Shown here: positions 51,346 to 59,861 of the stretch, piece by piece
Position numbering within the stretch: the first letter of the stretch is position 1
Layout of the letters: each line of letters opens with the position of its first letter
NCBI GenBank assembly: GCA_016194585.1
Contig: JACQBG010000029.1
Coordinates: 1-60,856 of the forward strand
Length of the DNA stretch: 60,856 nucleotides
Direction: 5' to 3'
DNA from: Gemmatimonadota bacterium
GTDB taxonomy: Bacteria; Gemmatimonadota; Gemmatimonadetes; Gemmatimonadales; Gemmatimonadaceae
Position numbers and translations under genes: made by a program
Notes under the pieces: model-generated
Told to the model about the DNA's origin: nothing
Seen by the model: only the letters and a program-made list of their open reading frames with translations
Database searches by the model: none

Positions 51346-52190
51346 CGGCGGCGCCGATGTCCGCGGATGCGGGGCGGCAGCGCGTGTCGCTGGACCTCCA
51401 CACGCCGGCCGGCGATCACGCGCTCGTCTTCGAGCTCGACCGCGCGCGTCCGGTACAGGCGCACATGGGCGACCTGCTCTCGCAGGGCCGGTTCTACGAA
51501 GCGGAGACGACGGTGCTCCTCGGCTCCGTGCTCAAGCCCGGCGACGTGTTCGTCGACGTCGGGGCGCACGTCGGCTACTTCACGATCATCGCGGCGGCGC
51601 TGGTAGGCCCGTCGGGACACGTCGTCTCATTCGAGCCGTCACCGGAGATCTACGCGGCGCTGGTGAATCACGTGCGCGTCAACGGCGTCCGCCACGTGTG
51701 GCCGATGCACTGGGCGGTCGGTGCCGACGAAGGGGTCGCCGAACTGCACCTCAACGCCGACAATGACGGCGGGCATGCGTTGTGGGACGTGGGAACGCAC
51801 GTGCTGAACGCGCGGTCGCGCGAGCGCCCTCGCACGTACCCGGTGTTCGTCGCGACGCTCGACCGTGTGCTCGCGGGTATCGCGCCGGGGCGCGTGAAGG
51901 CGATCAAGATCGACGTCGAGGGGAACGAGCTCGCCGTGCTGCGCGGCGCGCGGTGCGTACTCGAGACGCATCGCGTCCCCTTCGTCGTCGCCGAGATCAA
52001 CCGGCACGCCCTCGCCTCGTTGGGCACGAGCGAGGAGGCGCTGCGCGATCACATGACCGACCTCGGGTATGAGACGTGGTTCGTGGCGGGGTCGCCTCCC
52101 TCGCTGCAGCGCCTCGAGCGCGGGCAGACGATGTCGGGGGACTCCGTGTTCAACGTCCTCTTCCGGCGGCCGGGAGCCGAGATCGGGTGA
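51342..52190 (+). CDS. FkbM-family methyltransferase
   Basis: A 282-residue SAM-dependent O-methyltransferase. The SAM site is DVFVDVGAHVGYFTIIAAAL near residue 67, then VVSFEPSPEIYAALVNHV and KAIKIDVEGNELAVLRGA, all standard FkbM motifs. A GTGA overlap couples it to the giant glycosyltransferase. It probably methylates the sugar added to flagellin, directly upstream of fliC. A methylated flagellar glycan can alter surface properties, but the site cannot be predicted. Confidence 0.85.
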   Translation: MTAAPMSADAGRQRVSLDLHTPAGDHALVFELDRARPVQAHMGDLLSQGRFYEAETTVLLGSVLKPGDVFVDVGAHVGYFTIIAAALVGPSGHVVSFEPSPEIYAALVNHVRVNGVRHVWPMHWAVGADEGVAELHLNADNDGGHALWDVGTHVLNARSRERPRTYPVFVATLDRVLAGIAPGRVKAIKIDVEGNELAVLRGARCVLETHRVPFVVAEINRHALASLGTSEEALRDHMTDLGYETWFVAGSPPSLQRLERGQTMSGDSVFNVLFRRPGAEIG

Positions 52191-52204
52191 ATCGGAGCCG
52201 GCGC

Positions 52205-52231
52205 TAAAGTCCCGTGAGGTGGCTCCGATAC
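52205..52231 (+). promoter_or_regulatory. Sigma-28 (FliA) promoter of fliC
   Basis: TAAAGTCC-N11-TCCGATAC matches the sigma-28 consensus, with the TAAAG -35 core perfect and exact spacing. A start near 52238 leaves about 72 bases of leader. A 7-bp inverted repeat TGGCTCC (52220-52226) / GGAGCCA (52240-52246) spans the -10 and the start site, so a regulator may bind here, or the hairpin may act in RNA read from upstream. Confidence 0.8.
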
Positions 52232-52309
52232 TGGACTCTGGAGCCAGTGCACGGACGCGGTGGCTCATGAGGGAACGGAATCCCTCGTCAATCAACCAGG
52301 GAGCAGGGT

Positions 52310-53404
52310 ATGAAGATCAACACGAACGTCTCCGCCTTGACGGCAGCCCGCAATCTCGGCACGGTGCAGGATGCCATCGCGAAGTCGTCGGAGAAGCTGT
52401 CCAGCGGCTTCCGCATCAACCACGCCTCTGACGACGCCGCCGGTCTCGGCATCGCCAACACGCTGCGTTCGGACATCGCGGCGTACACGCAGGCGTCGCG
52501 CAACGCCGACCAGGCGAACTCGGTGTACAACATTGCGGAAGGCGCCGCGTCCTCGGTGCAGACGATGCTGCAGCGCATGAAGGAGCTCGCCACGCAGGCC
52601 GCGTCGGACAGTGTCGATTCGAACGCCCGCACGCGCATCAACCAGGAGTTCACGCAGCTCCAGAGCGAAATCGACCGTACGGTCAACACCGTCAAGTTCC
52701 AGGGCAACGCGCTCCTGAACGGCGGCTTCGGCGCGACGGTCAATGCGAGCTCGACGGTCCTCGCGGCCGGCACGGGCGCGTACGGCGTGCAGCTCAACGG
52801 CGCCGCGGCGGGTTCGTTCACCCTGAGCGAGGCCGCGAACGTCGCCTCGTTGACGAACGGCAGCGTGACGCAGACCCTCGCGGTGACGTCGGCCGCGAAC
52901 CAGACGCTGAACTTCTCGCAGTTCGGCATCTCGGTGAGCACGAACAAGGACGTCGGTGCGGCGACGCTGGCCGGCAACATCACCGTCGGCGCGAGCGTCG
53001 GCACGTTCCTCGTCGGCGCGTCGGGCTCGTACACCAGCAACGACGTGCTCACGATCAACGGCACCAGCCTCGACCTCCGCACGAGCACGCTCGGCATCGG
53101 CAGCTCGGCCGTCGACACCCTGGCGAACGCGCAGACCGCGCTGTCGGCCCTCGACACCGCGATCGGTGACGTGAACACCGCGCTCGGCGTCATCGGCGCC
53201 GGCCAGAGCCGCATCACGAACGCCATCAACAACGTCAAGACGACGATCCTGAACTACTCGGCGGCCGAGAGCACGATCCGCGACGTGGACATGGCGACGG
53301 AGATGGTGACGTACCAGAAGAACCAGATCCTGGCGCAGGCCGGCACAGCGATGCTGGCGCAGGCGAACCAGAGCGGCCAGGGCATCCTCAAGCTCTTCCA
53401 GTAG
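52310..53404 (+). CDS. fliC: Flagellin (filament protein)
   Basis: A 364-residue flagellin. The N-terminal D0/D1 region starts MKINTNVSALTAARNLGTV and includes SSGFRINHASDDAAGLGIA; the C-terminal D0 ends AGTAMLAQANQSGQGILKL. The middle (~residues 140-290) is a short variable domain rich in Ser, Thr, Asn and Gly, providing likely O-glycosylation sites for the neighbouring transferase. A GGAG-type ribosome site precedes the ATG. A strong hairpin follows the gene, as expected for an abundantly expressed single filament protein. Confidence 0.96.
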   Translation: MKINTNVSALTAARNLGTVQDAIAKSSEKLSSGFRINHASDDAAGLGIANTLRSDIAAYTQASRNADQANSVYNIAEGAASSVQTMLQRMKELATQAASDSVDSNARTRINQEFTQLQSEIDRTVNTVKFQGNALLNGGFGATVNASSTVLAAGTGAYGVQLNGAAAGSFTLSEAANVASLTNGSVTQTLAVTSAANQTLNFSQFGISVSTNKDVGAATLAGNITVGASVGTFLVGASGSYTSNDVLTINGTSLDLRTSTLGIGSSAVDTLANAQTALSALDTAIGDVNTALGVIGAGQSRITNAINNVKTTILNYSAAESTIRDVDMATEMVTYQKNQILAQAGTAMLAQANQSGQGILKLFQ

Positions 53405-53454
53405 TCCTGGACGGTCTTCTGAGGCTGGCAGCATAGCAGTGGGTAGCAGGGGCG

Positions 53455-53486
53455 CGTCCCCGGGGCCATCACCGGCTCCGGGGACG
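53455..53486 (+). terminator. 13-bp stem hairpin between fliC and fliD
   Basis: CGTCCCCGGGGCC (53455-53467) and GGCTCCGGGGACG (53474-53486) form a 13-bp stem with one G-U pair and a 6-base loop. No T run follows. It would stabilise the fliC 3' end and reduce, not necessarily stop, read-through into fliD. Confidence 0.65.
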
Positions 53487-53519
53487 TGACCTCAGAAGGA
53501 CGGCCACAGGAGAACGCCG

Positions 53520-56294
53520 ATGACGTCCCCGATCAGTTCGAGTTCACTCGGTCTCGGTTCGCTCGCCCCGACGTCGCCCTCGTCGACGGGCAGCGCGCAG
53601 CCGATCGCGTCGATCAACGGCATCGCGAGCGGCATCCAGTGGCAAGGCATGGTCGACCAGATCATGCAGGTCGAGCAGGCCACCGAACTCGATCCCGTCA
53701 CCGCCAAAGAGAACGCCGCCCAGGCCCAGTCCCAGGCGTGGACCACCTTCCAGGGCGTGCTCGGCAAGTTCCGCGACGCGGCGAACGCGCTCGGCGCGTC
53801 GTCCGCGTTCGACGTCTATACCGCGACCGCCGACAAGAGCCCGACGTCGAGTCGCGACCTCATCTCGGCCACCGCGACGACCGGGGCCTCGACCGGCACC
53901 TTTTCGGCCGAAGTGCTCCAGCTCGCCCGCGCCGAGAAGATCGGCGGCAACGTCGTCGCCGACAGTTCGGCCGCGCTCAACATCAGCGGGCAATTCGCGA
54001 TCAACGGCGTGACGATCACCGTCGCCGCCACCGATTCGCTGTCGTCGATCCGCGACAAGATCAACGCCGCCGACTCGGGCACCGCACCGTCGGGAGTGAC
54101 CGCGACGATCCTCGCCGCGGGCTCGGGTTCGCAGCTCGTGCTGACGAGCGACACCACCGGCAGTGCCGGCATCCAGACGATCGACGACGCCGCGGGGACG
54201 CTGGGCGCCCTCGGCTTCGCCGACGGCACCGCCGTGGCCAACATCGCGTCGAGCGGCGCGACGCAAACCAACCGCATGTGGTCGGCGACCAGCTCGATCG
54301 GTTCGCTCATCGGCCTGACGATGCCCGCGGCGTCGACGATCAAGGTCGGCGGCCAGGTGATCAGCGTCGACCTCTCGACGGATTCGCTGCAGTCGATCGC
54401 GAGCAAGATCAACACCGCGCTTGGGAGCACGACGGCGGCGACCGTCGTCAGCGAGACCGTCGGGACGCGCACGGCCTACCGGTTGCAGACGAGTGCGACC
54501 GTCGAGACCGACGCGAGCGTGAACGCCGCCGCGAGCGCGCAGATCCTCGCGACGCTCGGCTTCACGAACGAAGGACGCTCCGGCACGACGGCCTCCGTCG
54601 GCAGCGCCAACCTGTTCAACGACGCCTCGACGAGCGCGGCGGTGACGACGGCCACGGCGCTGAGCCAGCTGCAGATCGGGACGCAGTCGCTCGGCCTCGC
54701 GACGGGCGACGTCGTCACGATCGCCGGCACGCGCGGCGACGGCACGGCCGTCTCGACGACGTACACCGTCGGCGGCGCGAGCACGATGCAGGACCTGCTG
54801 AACGCGATCAACAACACGACGAACGGCTTCGGCAGCGGCACGCGCACGGCGACGGCGAGCCTGAACGCCGGCCGCATCGTGCTCACCGACGGCACGGCGG
54901 GCGCGTCGCAGCTCGGGCTCTCGCTGACCGTCGCGCGCGCGAGCGGCGGGACGATCAGCCTCGGCACCTTCGGGACGGCCACCGGCGGAACCGCCGGGCG
55001 GAGCCGCGAACTCGTCTCCGGCACCGACGCCAAGCTCCGCATCGACGGCCAGACGGTCACGCGCTCGACGAACACGATCAGCGACGCCATCACCGGCGTC
55101 ACGCTCAACCTGCTCGGCGCCGAGCCGGGCACGGCCGTGAACGTCAACATCGCGCACGACATCAACACCATCACGCAGACGATCCAGACGTTCGTCACGG
55201 CGTACAACAACGTTCGCACGTGGGTGACCCAGAACACCGCCACCGGCGCGCCGCTCGCCAACGACACGACCGCGAGGTCGATGGCGCAGTCGCTCACGAC
55301 GGCGCTGCTGAACAACGTCGTCGGCGCCACCGGGTCGCTGACGACGGCGGCGATCGCCGGCCTGCAACACGACAAGACCGGCGTGCTGTCGCTCGACACC
55401 ACGACGTTCCAGGGCTTCGCGAACACCAACTTCGACGACCTCCGCCGGCTCTTCTCGATGAGCGGCGTGCCGAGTGACCCCTCGATCACGTTCATCTCGG
55501 CGGGGCCGAACGCCAAGGCGACGGCCACGCCGTATCCGGTGGTGATCACGCAGGCCGCGACGCTCGGCAGCGTGACCGGCGCCATCTGGTCGACGTACGC
55601 GACGACCGGCGCGCCCGACACGATGACGATCACCGACGCGTCGACGGGCTACTCCGGGAGCGTGTCGCTGACCAACGGCGACAGCATCGACACCACCATC
55701 GCGCACCTCAACTCGATGTTCGGCGTGCAGAAGATGCGGCTCACGGCGTCGAAGACCGCCGACAGCCGCATCCAGATCACGTCGCTCGACTACGGCACGA
55801 CGGGCGGATTCAAGGTGGCCTACACGCCGGGGGCCGGCGGCGACGGCACCGCCGCGCTCGGCATCGCCGCCACGTCGTACGCGGGGCTCGACGTCGCCGG
55901 GACCATCAATGGCGTCGCGGGCACGGGCAAGGGGCAGTATCTCACGGGGGCCGTGGGCGACGCGAGCGAGAGCATCGTGCTCCGCTACACGGGCACCACG
56001 GCGCGCAGCGCGGGAACGCTCGGGTTCTCGGTCGGCGTCGGTGGCGTGCTCGGCAGCATCGCCACCAGCCTCGCCGCCGACAACACGGGAGCCGCCGCCA
56101 CCGAAGCGGCGAACGCCACGACGAACGCCTCGGACCTCGCCGCCAACATCGCGAGCATCCAGTCCCGCCTCGACGCCCGCCGCGCGCAGCTCACGGCCCA
56201 GTTCGTCGCGATGGAGACGGCGCTGTCGCAGTCGCAGGCGCTCGGCGCCGCGCTGACGTCGCAGATCAACAGCCTTCAGGCGCCGACCAAGTAG
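53520..56294 (+). CDS. fliD: Flagellar filament cap FliD (HAP2), enlarged
   Basis: A 924-residue cap protein, much longer than the usual 450-700. The conserved N-terminal ASINGIASGIQWQGMVDQIM and ASAFDVYTATADKSPTSSRD parts and the C-terminal helical IASIQSRLDARRAQLTAQF are present; the middle has repeated immunoglobulin-like or D2/D3-like stretches very rich in Thr, Ser, Ala and Gly (VLTSDTTGSAGIQTIDDAAG, VTLNLLGAEPGTAVNVNIAH). It helps flagellin fold at the tip. AGGAG lies 8 bp before ATG 53520. Expansion probably reflects extra outer domains. Confidence 0.9.
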   Translation: MTSPISSSSLGLGSLAPTSPSSTGSAQPIASINGIASGIQWQGMVDQIMQVEQATELDPVTAKENAAQAQSQAWTTFQGVLGKFRDAANALGASSAFDVYTATADKSPTSSRDLISATATTGASTGTFSAEVLQLARAEKIGGNVVADSSAALNISGQFAINGVTITVAATDSLSSIRDKINAADSGTAPSGVTATILAAGSGSQLVLTSDTTGSAGIQTIDDAAGTLGALGFADGTAVANIASSGATQTNRMWSATSSIGSLIGLTMPAASTIKVGGQVISVDLSTDSLQSIASKINTALGSTTAATVVSETVGTRTAYRLQTSATVETDASVNAAASAQILATLGFTNEGRSGTTASVGSANLFNDASTSAAVTTATALSQLQIGTQSLGLATGDVVTIAGTRGDGTAVSTTYTVGGASTMQDLLNAINNTTNGFGSGTRTATASLNAGRIVLTDGTAGASQLGLSLTVARASGGTISLGTFGTATGGTAGRSRELVSGTDAKLRIDGQTVTRSTNTISDAITGVTLNLLGAEPGTAVNVNIAHDINTITQTIQTFVTAYNNVRTWVTQNTATGAPLANDTTARSMAQSLTTALLNNVVGATGSLTTAAIAGLQHDKTGVLSLDTTTFQGFANTNFDDLRRLFSMSGVPSDPSITFISAGPNAKATATPYPVVITQAATLGSVTGAIWSTYATTGAPDTMTITDASTGYSGSVSLTNGDSIDTTIAHLNSMFGVQKMRLTASKTADSRIQITSLDYGTTGGFKVAYTPGAGGDGTAALGIAATSYAGLDVAGTINGVAGTGKGQYLTGAVGDASESIVLRYTGTTARSAGTLGFSVGVGGVLGSIATSLAADNTGAAATEAANATTNASDLAANIASIQSRLDARRAQLTAQFVAMETALSQSQALGAALTSQINSLQAPTK

Positions 56295-56301
56295 CCGATA
56301 C
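56275..56301 (+). promoter_or_regulatory. Candidate sigma-28 promoter upstream of fliS
   Basis: TTCAG-N14-GCCGATAC lies at the end of fliD. The -10 matches 7 of 8 consensus positions and is identical to that of flgM; the -35 is weak (3 of 5). A start near 56308 would leave about 25 bases before the fliS GTG. Confidence 0.5.
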
Positions 56302-56332
56302 TCACGACAGACCGCCACCCGGAGCGCCCGCC

Positions 56333-56731
56333 GTGTCCAATCCGTATGCCTCGTCCGCCGGCAATGCCTATCGCGAGACGGAGATCCTCTCGGCGACGCC
56401 CGGCCGGCTCGTCGTGCTCACGTTCGACGGACTCCTCGCCGCGCTGGCCCGCGCCCGCGTCGGCATCACGATGGGGAACGACGACGTGCGCATCGCCGGC
56501 TTCGACAAGGCGCGGCTCATGCTCGGCGAGCTCCTCGCGGCGCTCGACGTCGAACGGGGCGGCGACATCGCGCGACAGCTCAGCGGGCTCTACGTGTTCC
56601 TCCTGAGCGAACTCGTCACCCTCGGCGTGCGGCCGGACGTCGCCACGCTCGACCGCATCACCGGCATCGTCCGCGAGCTGCGCGACGCATTCCACCAGAT
56701 CGCCGACACTCCGCGCCGGGAAGTGGCATGA
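56333..56731 (+). CDS. fliS: Flagellin export chaperone FliS
   Basis: A 132-residue all-helical chaperone that binds the C-terminus of newly made flagellin and delivers it to the export gate. It opens SNPYASSAGNAYRETEIL, with the typical FliS stretches RLVVLTFDGLLAALARARV and VERGGDIARQLSGLYVFLL. The start is GTG 56333 with GGAG upstream. Its stop overlaps the next start (ATGA), a common FliS-FliT arrangement. Confidence 0.9.
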   Translation: MSNPYASSAGNAYRETEILSATPGRLVVLTFDGLLAALARARVGITMGNDDVRIAGFDKARLMLGELLAALDVERGGDIARQLSGLYVFLLSELVTLGVRPDVATLDRITGIVRELRDAFHQIADTPRREVA

Positions 56732-57093
56732 TAGGATCGCCGGAACAGGCCGTCGAGCGGCTCGCCGAGCTCGAACGGCTGTTCGACCACGCCCGCTGCC
56801 ACGCCGCGCACGACGCGCTCGCCCTCGGCGAGATCTTCGACGAAGCGCGGCGCATCCTCGACGACCTCACCGCCTCGGGGATCGACGAGACGACCGGCCC
56901 CGGACGCGACGCGGTGATCGAAGCCGCCGAGCGCGCGCGGCGAAGCCACACCGCCCTCACGCACGCGATCGGCATCGAGGTCGCCCGCGTCGGGCGCGAC
57001 CTGGCCAAGCTCTCACGCGCCAGCGCGGCGACGTCGGGCTACGCCGCGGCGGCGCGCGCCCCGCACTCGGGACTCGTCGACCGCTCGCTCTGA
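56728..57093 (+). CDS. Helical protein in the FliT position
   Basis: A 121-residue protein, mainly alpha-helical (RLAELERLFDHARCHAAHDAL, GEIFDEARRILDDL, VIEAAERARRSHTALTHAIG) with a disordered Ala/Ser-rich end. No clear FliT signature was recognised, but it is translationally coupled to fliS by ATGA and has the size and fold expected for a FliT-type chaperone of the filament cap. It is equally possible that it is an unrelated small flagellar protein. Confidence 0.55.
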   Translation: MIGSPEQAVERLAELERLFDHARCHAAHDALALGEIFDEARRILDDLTASGIDETTGPGRDAVIEAAERARRSHTALTHAIGIEVARVGRDLAKLSRASAATSGYAAAARAPHSGLVDRSL

Positions 57094-57107
57094 CCGGGAC
57101 GCCGCGC

Positions 57108-58094
57108 TCAGCGCGCGACGGACGAGCGCTGCGCGCGCCGGTACTTCTTCCCCGCGCGGGCGATCGCGTCGCGCGCGCCCGCCCGGAACGCCGCTGTGCC
57201 GAAGGTGCGCCGCGCCGTCTCGCGAGCGGCGGCCCCCATGCGGCGCGCGAGCCCTTCGTCGTCGAGCAGCGCTTCGGCGTGCGCGCGCGCCTCGGCGGGC
57301 GTCGCCGCGAGGAACCCGTCCACGCCGTGCGTGAGCGGCGAGGTCGGATGCGCGTTCGCGACCACCGGCAACCCCGCCGCCATCGCCTCCACCATCGCCA
57401 TGTTGAACCCGTCCTCGTAGCGCGGGTCGGCGGTGTGGATGAAGAAGCGGTGCGTCGCGAACCGCGCCTTGAGGTCGTCCCAGTCGCGCGCCGGCGCCGC
57501 GCCCAGCGCGGGATTGTGCCCGACCAGCGTCACCGGCAGCTCCGCGAACGCCGCCTCGTGGAAATCCCACGCGAGGAACACGCGCTTCGAGAGCACGTCG
57601 TTCGCCACGCGCAGCCCCGCCGCGCGAGCGTACGTCGGCTCGGGATAATCCGCCGGATCGCTCGCCGTGAGCAGCGGCTTGCCGGCGATCCCCCACGACG
57701 CGCCCTTCGACGCCGTCACCCCGACGGCGTGCGCACCGAGACGCTCGAGATAGGTGCGAAGCAAGGCCACCATCTCGTCGCGCTCGAACGACGCCCCCTG
57801 CTGCGCCATGCGGCCGTCGAGCGTGTCGTGCGCGACGAACAGCTTCGGCGCGTCGATGGCGGCGGTCTCGATGAGGTCGGTGATGTTGTGGCAGATCACC
57901 GCGTCCCACACGGGACGCTCGGCGAGCGCCTCGGCGAGCGTCAGGAACCGCGTCCGCGGTGGCGCCGGCCGCATCCGTTCATCCCACCCCGTCACGAGGC
58001 GCCCCTCGAGCCCGACGACGATGTCGAGATCGGCGTCGAGCCAGCGCAGCTGATACACCCACGGTTCGTGACAATTCAGGACGAGAAGTCGCAC
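57108..58094 (-). CDS. Glycosyltransferase family 4-like, antisense inside the flagellar cluster
   Basis: A 328-residue GT-B-type protein. It starts RLLVLNCHEPWVYQLRWLDA and has VAHDTLDGRMAQQG in the acceptor half. The donor half includes DPRYEDGFNMAMVEAMAAGLPVVANAHP with a recognisable EX7E. GTG 58094 overlaps a small inverted repeat CACAA-TTCG-TTGTG. The gene faces fliS/FliT convergently and diverges from the sigma-54 activator. It may belong to the flagellin glycosylation set, though it lacks an obvious flagellar promoter. Confidence 0.78.
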   Translation of the reverse strand: MRLLVLNCHEPWVYQLRWLDADLDIVVGLEGRLVTGWDERMRPAPPRTRFLTLAEALAERPVWDAVICHNITDLIETAAIDAPKLFVAHDTLDGRMAQQGASFERDEMVALLRTYLERLGAHAVGVTASKGASWGIAGKPLLTASDPADYPEPTYARAAGLRVANDVLSKRVFLAWDFHEAAFAELPVTLVGHNPALGAAPARDWDDLKARFATHRFFIHTADPRYEDGFNMAMVEAMAAGLPVVANAHPTSPLTHGVDGFLAATPAEARAHAEALLDDEGLARRMGAAARETARRTFGTAAFRAGARDAIARAGKKYRRAQRSSVAR

Positions 58095-58122
58095 AATTCG
58101 TTGTGGCTTGGGCGCGTACGGG

Positions 58123-58143
58123 ACCCGGCAAGAGTTGCCGGGT
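58123..58143. promoter_or_regulatory. 21-bp perfect dyad between the glycosyltransferase and the sigma-54 activator
   Basis: ACCCGGCAA-GAG-TTGCCGGGT (58123-58143) has 9 perfectly paired positions each side. It sits 55 bp before the activator ATG and 29 bp before the glycosyltransferase GTG, the place expected for an operator. There is no T tract, so a terminator is less likely. Confidence 0.55.
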
Positions 58144-58197
58144 GGGGCAGCGAGGTGTATCGTTGCAAGGATTGAACCAGTCCCGCCACTCCCGATA

Positions 58198-59757
58198 ATG
58201 GCCTCGATCCTCTACGTCGACGACGATCCGTCAGTCGGCCTGATCCTGCAGGACACCCTCGAGCGGGCCGGCCATCACACGGTCGGCGCGCGGAACGTGC
58301 CCGAAGCGTTTCAGGTGCTGGCCCGCGGTGGCGTGGACCTGATCATCTCCGATTATCGGATGCCGGGGTTGTCGGGGCTCGAGTTCCTCAACCTGCTGGC
58401 GCGCGACGGCTACGACGTGCCGCTCATCATGCTCACCGGCTACGCGAGCATCGAGAACGCGGTCGCGAGCATCAAGGCCGGCGCCGTCGACTACATCACC
58501 AAGCCGATCCGCCCGCAGCAGCTCGAGCTCGCGGTCGACCAGGCGCTCGAGTTCGTGCGGCTGCGCCGCGAGAACGAGGCGCTCCGCCGCGAAGTGATGG
58601 AGTTCCGAAACGAGCGGCAGATCATCGGCGATTCGGTCGCGCTGCGCCGCATCCTGCAGACGGTCGCGATGGCGGCGCCCACCCGGGCGACGGTGCTGCT
58701 GCAGGGTGAGAGCGGCACGGGCAAGGAACTCTTCGCGCGCGCCATCCACGACCGGAGCGACCGCGCCGACCGCGCGTTCATCCAGCTGAACTGCGCGGCC
58801 CTCCCCGAGGGGCTCATCGAGAGCGCGCTGTTCGGCCACGAGCGCGGCGCCTTCACGGGCGCCATCAAGCGCGTCGAGGGCGCCTTCGAGCGGGCCCATC
58901 GCGGCACGCTCCTGCTCGACGAAGTGAGCGAGATGCGGCTCGACCTCCAGGCCAAGCTGCTGCGCGTGCTCCAGGAGCAGGAGTTCGAGCGCGTGGGCGG
59001 CACGACGCCGATCCGCGTCGACGTGCGCATCATCGCGACGACCAACCGCGACCTCGCCGCCGAGGCGGCGGCGGGCGCGTTCCGTCGCGACCTCTACTAT
59101 AGGTTGGGCGTCATCCCGATCCTCATCCCGCCGCTCCGCGAACGGAAGGAGGACATCGCCCTCCTCGCGATGCGCTTCGCGGTGAAGACGGGCACCGAGA
59201 TGGGGAAGGAGATCCGCGGCCTCTCGGCGGAGGCGATCGAGTTCCTCATGTCGCAGGAGTGGCCGGGGAACGTGCGCGAGTTGCAGCACGCCGTCGAGCG
59301 TGCCGTGATCCTCTCGAACGATCCGGTCATCCAGGTGCACGCGTTCGACCCGTTGCGATACGGCCTCACGCCGGTCGCCGGCATCGCGCAGATCTCCGGC
59401 GCGCGCGCGCCGACGCCGGCACCGGCGGCCGTCACGCCGGCCGGTATCAGCGGCAGCGCGGCGCCGGTGTTCGGCACCGCCACCGGCGCCCCGGCCACCG
59501 CGCCGGTCCCGCCGATGGTGCCGCTTGTGCCGGCGGCGCCGGCCGCGACGTCCAGCCCGGCGAGTGGCTCGAACGTCCTGCTCAACTCGCTCAACGTCGC
59601 CGACGCCGAGCGTGTGCTCATCGAGCGCGCGCTCGAGGCGGCCGGCGGCAACCGCACGCGGGCGGCCGACCTGCTCGGGATCTCCGTCCGCACGCTGCGC
59701 AACAAGCTGAACAACCCCGGCGGCGATGCCGGCGGCGGAGAAGATCACGGCGCCTGA
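58198..59757 (+). CDS. Sigma-54-dependent response regulator (NtrC/FlrC-type)
   Basis: A 519-residue activator. Receiver domain: acidic D8-D10 pocket, phosphorylation D52 in IISDYRMPG and lysine in YITKPIRP. The AAA+ domain has Walker A GESGTGKELFARAIH near 172, the sigma-54-contact GAFTGA near 218 and LLLDEVSEM near 238. A Pro/Ala-rich linker (~403-455) leads to a Fis-type helix-turn-helix NRTRAADLLGISVRTLRNKL. Its flagellar location suggests FlrC/FleR-like control of the flgL, glycosyltransferase and flgB promoters. The histidine kinase partner is not in the window. Confidence 0.93.
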   Translation: MASILYVDDDPSVGLILQDTLERAGHHTVGARNVPEAFQVLARGGVDLIISDYRMPGLSGLEFLNLLARDGYDVPLIMLTGYASIENAVASIKAGAVDYITKPIRPQQLELAVDQALEFVRLRRENEALRREVMEFRNERQIIGDSVALRRILQTVAMAAPTRATVLLQGESGTGKELFARAIHDRSDRADRAFIQLNCAALPEGLIESALFGHERGAFTGAIKRVEGAFERAHRGTLLLDEVSEMRLDLQAKLLRVLQEQEFERVGGTTPIRVDVRIIATTNRDLAAEAAAGAFRRDLYYRLGVIPILIPPLRERKEDIALLAMRFAVKTGTEMGKEIRGLSAEAIEFLMSQEWPGNVRELQHAVERAVILSNDPVIQVHAFDPLRYGLTPVAGIAQISGARAPTPAPAAVTPAGISGSAAPVFGTATGAPATAPVPPMVPLVPAAPAATSSPASGSNVLLNSLNVADAERVLIERALEAAGGNRTRAADLLGISVRTLRNKLNNPGGDAGGGEDHGA

Positions 59758-59785
59758 CCCCACCGGCGCGCCTGGTCCGCGGTGA

Positions 59786-59820
59786 GCAGACGGCAGTTCC
59801 TGCCGCCTGCTTTCGTGTTT
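59786..59820 (+). terminator. Intrinsic terminator of the sigma-54 activator gene
   Basis: GCAGACGGCAG (59786-59796) and CTGCCGCCTGC (59800-59810) form an 11-bp stem with one mismatch and a 3-base loop, followed by TTTCGTGTTT. It lies 28 bp after the stop codon. Its core GGCAG-TTY-CTGCC also occurs at 48166. Confidence 0.7.
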
Positions 59821-59861
59821 AAGGCCCCTTTCGGTCGTCGCGCCGCGGTGGGCAGTGTGAC

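Noticed and set aside
53516-53523. GCCGATGA at the fliD start as a sigma-28 -10 element
   Set aside because: It consists of the end of the leader and the ATG itself, lacks a -35, and lies downstream of a good ribosome binding site.
58191-58198. CCCGATAA just before the sigma-54 activator ATG as a sigma-28 -10
   Set aside because: It overlaps the start codon, so transcription would begin inside the gene, and there is no matching -35.
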